Below, piece by piece: positions 6,087 to 10,889 of a stretch of 10,889 bases of DNA. The notes beneath the pieces were generated by a model, which saw only the letters and a program-made list of their open reading frames with translations, did no database searches and was not told where the DNA came from. This DNA comes from Desulfobulbaceae bacterium (GTDB lineage: Bacteria; Desulfobacterota; Desulfobulbia; Desulfobulbales; Desulfobulbaceae), in NCBI GenBank assembly GCA_007121995.1, contig SKJK01000265.1, positions 1-10,889 of the forward strand, written 5' to 3'. How positions within the stretch are numbered: the first letter of the stretch is position 1; each line of letters opens with the position of its first letter. Both the position numbers and the translations under genes were made by a program.

Positions 6087-7262
6087 TCAACGCTTGTCCG
6101 GCGGCGCGTACTCACAGCCCATCAATCCGCAATATTCCCCCACATACTCGGCCTGCGGCCTATACAGAGCCGGTTTCCCCTGGGCATCAGCGAACTGCTC
6201 CTCAACGATGTGGGCACACCAGCCCGCCACCCTGGAGATAGCAAACACCGGGGTCATCAGATCCATGGGAATACCCATCTGATAATAGACAGGGGCGCTG
6301 TTGAAGTCGACATTGGGCTGAATGGTGGTCTTCCCCTGGCGGGCAAAGACGGCCAGAGCGGTCTTCTCGATGGTCTCCGAGATCTGCTGCCATCTGCTCC
6401 CGGTCTGTTCACTCAACCGCCGCCCTATCCGTTTGAGATACACAGCCCGGGGATCACCGGTTTTGTAAATGGCGTGCCCCATGCCCATGATCACCTGGCC
6501 CTGTTGCAGCTGCCCTTGTACCCATCCTTTAATATCGTTTTCGCTTTCCAGAGTCAAAAGCATTTCCATGACCTTGGCATTGGCACCACCATGCAGGCTG
6601 CCGGACAAGGCACCTAACCCGGCAGCCACTCCTGCATATATACTGGCCCGGGTGGACACCACTTCCCGGGCAGCAAAAGTTGAGGCATTAAAGGTATGGT
6701 CGGCATGGAGAATCAGACAGATGTCAAGATCACGCGCCGTGGCGGCATCAGGTTTTTCCCCCTGCAGCATCCACAGAAAATTGGCGGCATGATCAAGGGC
6801 AGGATCAGGGGACAACACTGGTTGATCATTGCGAATGCGGTGCCAGGCCGCCACCAGAGTAGGCATGCGGGCAATCAGGCCAACGGCACGATCGAGACAG
6901 GCCTGACGCTCCTGGGAGGTGCTGTCGGCCTCGGTCATGGCAAGCAAGGGGATACTGGCCTGGAGCACGGCCATGGGATCGGCATTTTTTGGCCACAGGC
7001 GCATACTGTCGAGGATAAATTCCGGCATCTGACGGGCCGCATTAACCTGATCGGTGAAAGCGCTCAATTGCTCCCTGGTAGGAAGGACTCCATGCAGAAG
7101 CAGAAAGGCAGTCTCCAGGTAGGTGGAATGGTCAGCCAGATCTTCAATCCGGTAACCGCGATAGATGAGTACCCCTTTTTCACCGTCAATGAAACTGATG
7201 GCGGAATCAGCGACGGTGACCCCCCGTAAGCCGATATTTTTCACACGAGTCGGTTCGGTCAT
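6087..7262 (-). CDS. Citrate synthase family protein (citrate or 2-methylcitrate synthase)
   Basis: Condenses acetyl-CoA (or propionyl-CoA) with oxaloacetate in the cytosol. It has 391 residues, the size of the short bacterial type (about 370-390) rather than the roughly 430-residue E. coli type. The frame opens at 7280, but the ATG at 7262 is chosen because GGAGG lies six bases upstream and the protein then begins as relatives do. The catalytic triad is present: His224 in GSLHGGAN (221-228), His263 in GMGHAIYKTGDPRA (260-273), and Asp319 in PNVDFNSAPVYY (316-327). LHADHTFNASTF (185-196) and GYRIEDLA near the N-terminus are also typical. Short-type citrate synthases and methylcitrate synthases (PrpC) cannot be separated by eye, and no prpB or prpD neighbour is visible, so citrate synthase is the safer label. 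It is the last gene of a possible bioBA-permease-citrate synthase transcript. Confidence 0.9.
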   Translation of the reverse strand: MTEPTRVKNIGLRGVTVADSAISFIDGEKGVLIYRGYRIEDLADHSTYLETAFLLLHGVLPTREQLSAFTDQVNAARQMPEFILDSMRLWPKNADPMAVLQASIPLLAMTEADSTSQERQACLDRAVGLIARMPTLVAAWHRIRNDQPVLSPDPALDHAANFLWMLQGEKPDAATARDLDICLILHADHTFNASTFAAREVVSTRASIYAGVAAGLGALSGSLHGGANAKVMEMLLTLESENDIKGWVQGQLQQGQVIMGMGHAIYKTGDPRAVYLKRIGRRLSEQTGSRWQQISETIEKTALAVFARQGKTTIQPNVDFNSAPVYYQMGIPMDLMTPVFAISRVAGWCAHIVEEQFADAQGKPALYRPQAEYVGEYCGLMGCEYAPPDKR

Positions 7263-7356
7263 TGCCTGCCTCCATAGCATGCAACCGCGGTGCTGCGTCG
7301 CGGTCTTAGGATGTAATGTCCATCAATAGATGCCACCAACCGACAATCTCATTCGG

Positions 7357-8589
7357 TCAGGGGGCAATCTGCTTTTCCTCGGTTTCCACATCATCTTGGG
7401 ATGAGCAACTTGTTTCCACTGCCGATTCTCCCTTTCGATCATTGAATTTCGCTGTCGCCACCTGCTCCTCAGTCATCCGGGCACTGCTTACAGGGGCTGC
7501 GTTCCCCGCTCCTTTGTCGATGGAAAACAGAGGACCGACTTCAGTCAGATAAGCTGCAAAAGCCTTACCATACAACTCCCAGATGGTGATGAACAGGGCA
7601 GCGATGATGGGCCCGATAATCAACCCCAGAATGCCAAACATGCTGATGCCGCCAAGCGTCCCGAAAAGCACGAACAGATCGTGCATCTGCGTATCCCTGC
7701 CGACCAGTCGTGGCCGGAGCAGATTGTCCAGAGGGCCGGCCACAAGACCACAGAGCACCGCCAGAATGGCAGCGCCGATAAATTGTTTCTGCAGGGCGAG
7801 AATAATCAGGGCCGGCACCCAGACAAGGGCTGTGCCGACAGCGGGGATAATGGACAGCACCGCCATGACCGTCGCCCAGAACACTGGGCCCTGGATCCCG
7901 GCCAGATAAAAAGCGAATCCGCAGATCCCTCCCTGGAGGATCCCGATGATCATCGTCCCTTTCAGGGTTGCCCTGGTCACCGAGGTGAAACGCAGCAGCA
8001 GTTGCTGCGCATCATTGTTATCAAGGGGCAGAAAGTAGAGAATCTTGCGCAGCAGCACCTCGCCCATGGTGAGGAAATGAAACATGGCATAGAGCATGAC
8101 CAGGGAGCCAAACACGGCATTGACGGTCAATTTGGTCGCCGAGGAAAGACCGTCGATGAACAAAGAAGAGGTGCCGGCAACTGCCTGACCCGCTTTTTCG
8201 ACAATGAGATCCCGATATGGCAGGATCAGCTGGTAATAGGGAAATCCCTCCAGATAGACTGTGAAGGCATCCGGTTCAGCGAGAAAGGACTGCACCCAGG
8301 GTGTCACAGACTGACTGACGGTAATGGCCTGGCCGATCACCACCCCCACCATGAGCCCAAGCGGCCCCAGCACCAGGCAGACGGAAGCGGCCACCACCAG
8401 GATGGAGGCGATATACCGACGTCCCCCCAGGAGACGGGTCAACCAGCGATGTGCCGGGCTGAACAAAGCAGCAAAGAGTGCCGCCATGAACAAGGCCATG
8501 AGGAACTGGCGGATCATGGTGAGAAAGAGAGCGGAAATACAAACCACCAAGGCCAGCAGAACCCCTTTGGCAACACCTTCCCGGCTCAT
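7357..8589 (-). CDS. AI-2E family (PerM/TqsA-like, UPF0118) permease
   Basis: Inner-membrane protein of the AI-2 exporter superfamily; members have been linked to AI-2 export, Na+/H+ antiport or unknown cargo, so the substrate here is unassigned. The frame opens at 8652, but the ATG at 8589 follows AAGGAGGG by six bases, giving 410 residues. Hydrophobic segments are near 8-44 (two helices), 60-88, 155-173, 212-232, 236-265, 268-285 and 303-340, with the long hydrophilic loop (about 90-150) usual for the family. The signature GPLDNLLRPRLVGRD (285-299) is clear. The last 60 or so residues form an unusually polar, acidic tail (TEEKQIAP end) without membrane character. It lies 81 bases after bioA and 94 bases before the citrate synthase gene, all on one strand. 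Confidence 0.88.
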   Translation of the reverse strand: MSREGVAKGVLLALVVCISALFLTMIRQFLMALFMAALFAALFSPAHRWLTRLLGGRRYIASILVVAASVCLVLGPLGLMVGVVIGQAITVSQSVTPWVQSFLAEPDAFTVYLEGFPYYQLILPYRDLIVEKAGQAVAGTSSLFIDGLSSATKLTVNAVFGSLVMLYAMFHFLTMGEVLLRKILYFLPLDNNDAQQLLLRFTSVTRATLKGTMIIGILQGGICGFAFYLAGIQGPVFWATVMAVLSIIPAVGTALVWVPALIILALQKQFIGAAILAVLCGLVAGPLDNLLRPRLVGRDTQMHDLFVLFGTLGGISMFGILGLIIGPIIAALFITIWELYGKAFAAYLTEVGPLFSIDKGAGNAAPVSSARMTEEQVATAKFNDRKGESAVETSCSSQDDVETEEKQIAP

Positions 8590-8670
8590 CGCGTACCCTC
8601 CTTGTCCCCCATTCGCTATCATGAACCTTGTAACCGATCTCCGCGGACACACATTCCAGCGGGCAAAAGT

Positions 8671-9948
8671 TCATGGGGAAACGGCCTGGACCAGCACCGA
8701 GGTCAGCCGGGACAGGTCAGCCGGTTCAATAATATACGGCGGCATCAGGTACAGTAGACGGCCAAAAGGTCGGACCCAGACCCCCTGCTCGACAAAAAAT
8801 CGTTGCAGCGCTGCCATGTCCACCGGCTCCCTCACCTCGATGACGCCGATGGCCCCCAACACCCGGACATCAACCACATCCGGCAGCTCACGGGCCGGGG
8901 CCAGTTCTTCGCTAAGCTGCAGGGAAATCGCCGCCACCCGAGCAGGCCAGGAAGTGTCCAGCAAAAGTTGGATCGCGGTCCGGGCTACATGACAGGCCAG
9001 GGGATTGCCCATGAAAGTCGGCCCATGCATGAAGACGCCGGCCTCGCCATTTGAGATCACGGTCGCCACCTCGGTGGTGGCCAGGGTCGCGGCCAATGTC
9101 ATATAGCCACCAGTAATCGCTTTGCCCACGCACATGATATCCGGCGAGACCCGGGCATGCTCGGCCGCGAACAGCAGACCGGTGCGACCGAATCCAGTGG
9201 CGATCTCGTCAAAAACGAGCAGCACACCATAACGGTCACACAGTCGCCGCAATCCCCGCAAATACTCGGGATGATAGAACCACATGCCGCCGGCACCCTG
9301 GACAATGGGTTCGATGATCACGGCGGCGGTTTCTTGATGGTGCGCAGCGAGCAGCTGCTCCATTGCCGCCAGATCCTCTTCATCCCAGGGTCCGTCGAAA
9401 CGGCAGCGCGGTCGGGGCGCAAAAAGCTGAGGCGGCAGAGAACGGGCAAACAGGGAGTGCATGCCCGTCACCGGGTCGCAGACCGACATGGCATGAAAGG
9501 TGTCGCCATGATAACCACCGCGCACGCTAATCAGCCGATGCTTTCCCGGGTGGCCCATGGCCTGCTGGTACTGGAGGGCCATTTTCATGGCCACTTCAAC
9601 ACTCACTGAACCGGAATCGCAGAGAAAGACCTTATCTAGCGACTCCGGCGTCAGGTCGACGAGCAGCCGCCCCAGTTCCACCGCCGGTTCATGGGTGAAC
9701 CCACCGAACATGATATGGGCCATACGCTCGGTCTGTTCCTGCACTGCCTGATTGAGTACCGGATGGGAATACCCGTGAATGGCGCACCACCAGGATGACA
9801 TGCCATCGATCAGTTCCCGACCGTCCTCCAGGCGAATGCGCACCCCTTTGGCGGAGGTTACCGGATAGACCGGCAACGGCTTGGTGGTCGAGGTATAGGG
9901 ATGCCAGAGGTGATCGCGGTCAAAGCTGAGCAGGTCCGGATACGTCAT
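8671..9948 (-). CDS. bioA: Adenosylmethionine-8-amino-7-oxononanoate aminotransferase (DAPA synthase)
   Basis: Cytosolic PLP enzyme that converts 8-amino-7-oxononanoate (KAPA) to 7,8-diaminopelargonate using S-adenosylmethionine as amino donor, in biotin synthesis. It has 425 residues, close to E. coli BioA (429). The PLP-binding Lys is Lys276 in [12 protein letters not shown], and Asp247 in [13 protein letters not shown] contacts the pyridine nitrogen. Substrate-pocket features are visible: HPYTS (16-20), GMSSWW (49-54), GGYHGDT (144-150, Tyr146) and [12 protein letters not shown] (308-319). The frame extends to 9987, but the ATG at 9948 has GGAG six bases upstream and starts as BioA proteins do. 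Its first 29 bases overlap the end of bioB, so the two are probably translationally coupled. A lysine-using variant (BioK) is possible, but the Trp-rich pocket favours SAM. Confidence 0.96.
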   Translation of the reverse strand: MTYPDLLSFDRDHLWHPYTSTTKPLPVYPVTSAKGVRIRLEDGRELIDGMSSWWCAIHGYSHPVLNQAVQEQTERMAHIMFGGFTHEPAVELGRLLVDLTPESLDKVFLCDSGSVSVEVAMKMALQYQQAMGHPGKHRLISVRGGYHGDTFHAMSVCDPVTGMHSLFARSLPPQLFAPRPRCRFDGPWDEEDLAAMEQLLAAHHQETAAVIIEPIVQGAGGMWFYHPEYLRGLRRLCDRYGVLLVFDEIATGFGRTGLLFAAEHARVSPDIMCVGKAITGGYMTLAATLATTEVATVISNGEAGVFMHGPTFMGNPLACHVARTAIQLLLDTSWPARVAAISLQLSEELAPARELPDVVDVRVLGAIGVIEVREPVDMAALQRFFVEQGVWVRPFGRLLYLMPPYIIEPADLSRLTSVLVQAVSP

Positions 9949-10889
9949 AATCCTCTCCGCGGATAAAGGTGAACCCCATGGCCGCAAGGCGTTGCAGATC
10001 CTCGGCCACGGTGCTGCCGGTGGTGGTCAGATAATCGCCGACGATGGCACCGTTGGCTCCGGCGGCAAAGCATTGATACTGATCATCGCCCAACTGCTGC
10101 CGTCCACCGGCCATACGGATGACCGCATCCGGATTGATGAGACGGAACAGGGCCACTGTGGTCAAGACCTCTTCCTTGGACAGAGGCGGCAACTGGGCCA
10201 GCGGTGTTCCTTCAATGGGGGTGAGAATGTTGATGGGGATCGATGTAATCTCCAGCTCACGCAGCTCAAAGGCCAGGTCGAGACGGTCTTCCATGGTCTC
10301 TCCCATGCCGATGATACCGCCGGAGCACAACGACATGCCCATCCGCCGGGCCACTGTAAGCGTCTCGACCTTTTCCTCCCAGGTATGGGTGGTACACACC
10401 TCGGGAAAAAAATTCCGGCTCGCCTCCAGGTTACAGTGGTACCGGCTGACCCCTGCATCGCGGAGAAGCTGGGCAGCGGCTTCATCGAGAAGACCGGTGG
10501 AGGCGCAAAACGACATGGTGGTAGCAGCGGCCATCTGTCCGTAGAGCCTGGCCAGTTCAGTTGCGGTCTGCGGTGACAGGTTGCGGCCACTTGTGACCAG
10601 GGAAATGCGGTGGACACCGTGCTCCTCGTTGTGAGCAGTCATGGTCAGGGCGTCCTCATCGGCGATGCGGGTATAGGTGGCAACACCAGTATGGTGGCGG
10701 GCCGACTGGGCACAGAAACGGCAGTTTTCTGTACAGTTACCGCTTTTGGCATTGATGATTGAACAGAGAGCGAAGCGATTGCCCCGGAAATGGCGACGTA
10801 TGGTGTCGGCGGCCAGGTACAGTTCGGCCCGGTCGGCATTGAGCAACGTCATGGCTGTTTGTTTATCGATCCGGCCTCCGGCCAGAATG
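9920..10889 (-). CDS. bioB: Biotin synthase (5' end outside window)
   Basis: Radical SAM enzyme that inserts sulfur into dethiobiotin, the last step of biotin synthesis. An ATG exists at 10852, but the frame stays open to the window edge and the 12 codons before it ([12 protein letters not shown]) match the usual BioB N-terminus, so the true start lies outside. Numbering from that ATG: the 4Fe-4S motif CTENCRFC gives Cys40, 44 and 47; Cys116 (SFCASTG), Cys176 ([12 protein letters not shown]) and Arg246 (VIRMAGGR) match E. coli auxiliary-cluster ligands Cys128, Cys188 and Arg260. The position equal to E. coli Cys97, exactly 37 residues after the last cluster Cys, is Ser84, while E. coli His152 is replaced by Cys140 (YHCNLE). 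This suggests a variant auxiliary cluster. It lies upstream of bioA and overlaps it by 29 bases. BioB-like paralogues of other function exist, but the bioA neighbour supports biotin synthase. Confidence 0.95.
   Translation of the reverse strand, partial: ILAGGRIDKQTAMTLLNADRAELYLAADTIRRHFRGNRFALCSIINAKSGNCTENCRFCAQSARHHTGVATYTRIADEDALTMTAHNEEHGVHRISLVTSGRNLSPQTATELARLYGQMAAATTMSFCASTGLLDEAAAQLLRDAGVSRYHCNLEASRNFFPEVCTTHTWEEKVETLTVARRMGMSLCSGGIIGMGETMEDRLDLAFELRELEITSIPINILTPIEGTPLAQLPPLSKEEVLTTVALFRLINPDAVIRMAGGRQQLGDDQYQCFAAGANGAIVGDYLTTTGSTVAEDLQRLAAMGFTFIRGEDYDVSGPAQL

Noticed and set aside
7681..8757. 358-codon plus-strand frame
   Set aside because: Antisense shadow of the permease gene; rich in Gln, His and Gly and without any domain, whereas the minus-strand frame is a clear membrane protein.
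10850..10852. ATG at 10852 as the start of bioB
   Set aside because: No ribosome site precedes it, and the frame upstream is open to the edge with a BioB-like N-terminal sequence.

Overview
The window looks like an ordinary chromosomal stretch from an anaerobic, cobalamin-making bacterium, most probably of the Desulfobacterota (former Deltaproteobacteria). This is inferred from a secreted, His-rich CbiK-type cobaltochelatase (a form known from sulfate reducers), a full cobalamin riboswitch and Gram-negative-style genes with clear GGAGG ribosome sites. No mobile element, CRISPR array, tRNA or rRNA was seen, and I do not see a wholly new multigene system. The best leads are in the cbiK leader and in the cluster-binding residues of BioB.

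Layout from left to right. Positions 1-521 (minus) hold the N-terminal part of a DHA2-type MFS exporter that runs off the left edge. It lies 51 bases downstream of mgtE (573-1961, minus), a magnesium channel/transporter. A 322-base gap follows, containing an mgtE upstream region and the strong terminator of the next gene. cbiK (2284-3216, minus) encodes a secreted sirohydrochlorin cobaltochelatase with a (Ser-His)6 stretch. Its leader is about 600 nt long: a promoter-like TTGACT element, a cobalamin riboswitch (3657-3816), a near-perfect intrinsic terminator (3564-3599), about 350 nt of further hairpins, and a second terminator-like hairpin just before the ribosome site.

Transcribed away from cbiK is a plus-strand gene for a membrane Cache-PAS-HD-GYP protein, a predicted c-di-GMP phosphodiesterase (4248-5969). 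It has a long upstream region with several inverted repeats. It converges on a minus-strand cluster that reads from the right edge leftward: bioB (5' end outside the window), bioA (overlapping bioB by 29 bases), an AI-2E/PerM-family permease, and a citrate synthase-family gene. The short gaps and shared strand suggest co-transcription, but only the bioB-bioA link is functionally obvious: BioA and BioB catalyse two late steps of biotin synthesis.

Functional picture: cobalt insertion for B12 (cbiK, presumably shut down when cobalamin is plentiful), biotin synthesis (bioBA), magnesium uptake (mgtE), central carbon entry (citrate synthase), a second-messenger sensor, and two transporters of unknown substrate. 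Starts were moved inward from the longest reading frame for cbiK, citrate synthase, the permease and bioA because a strong ribosome site precedes the internal ATG. bioB was extended outward because its frame stays open to the window edge.
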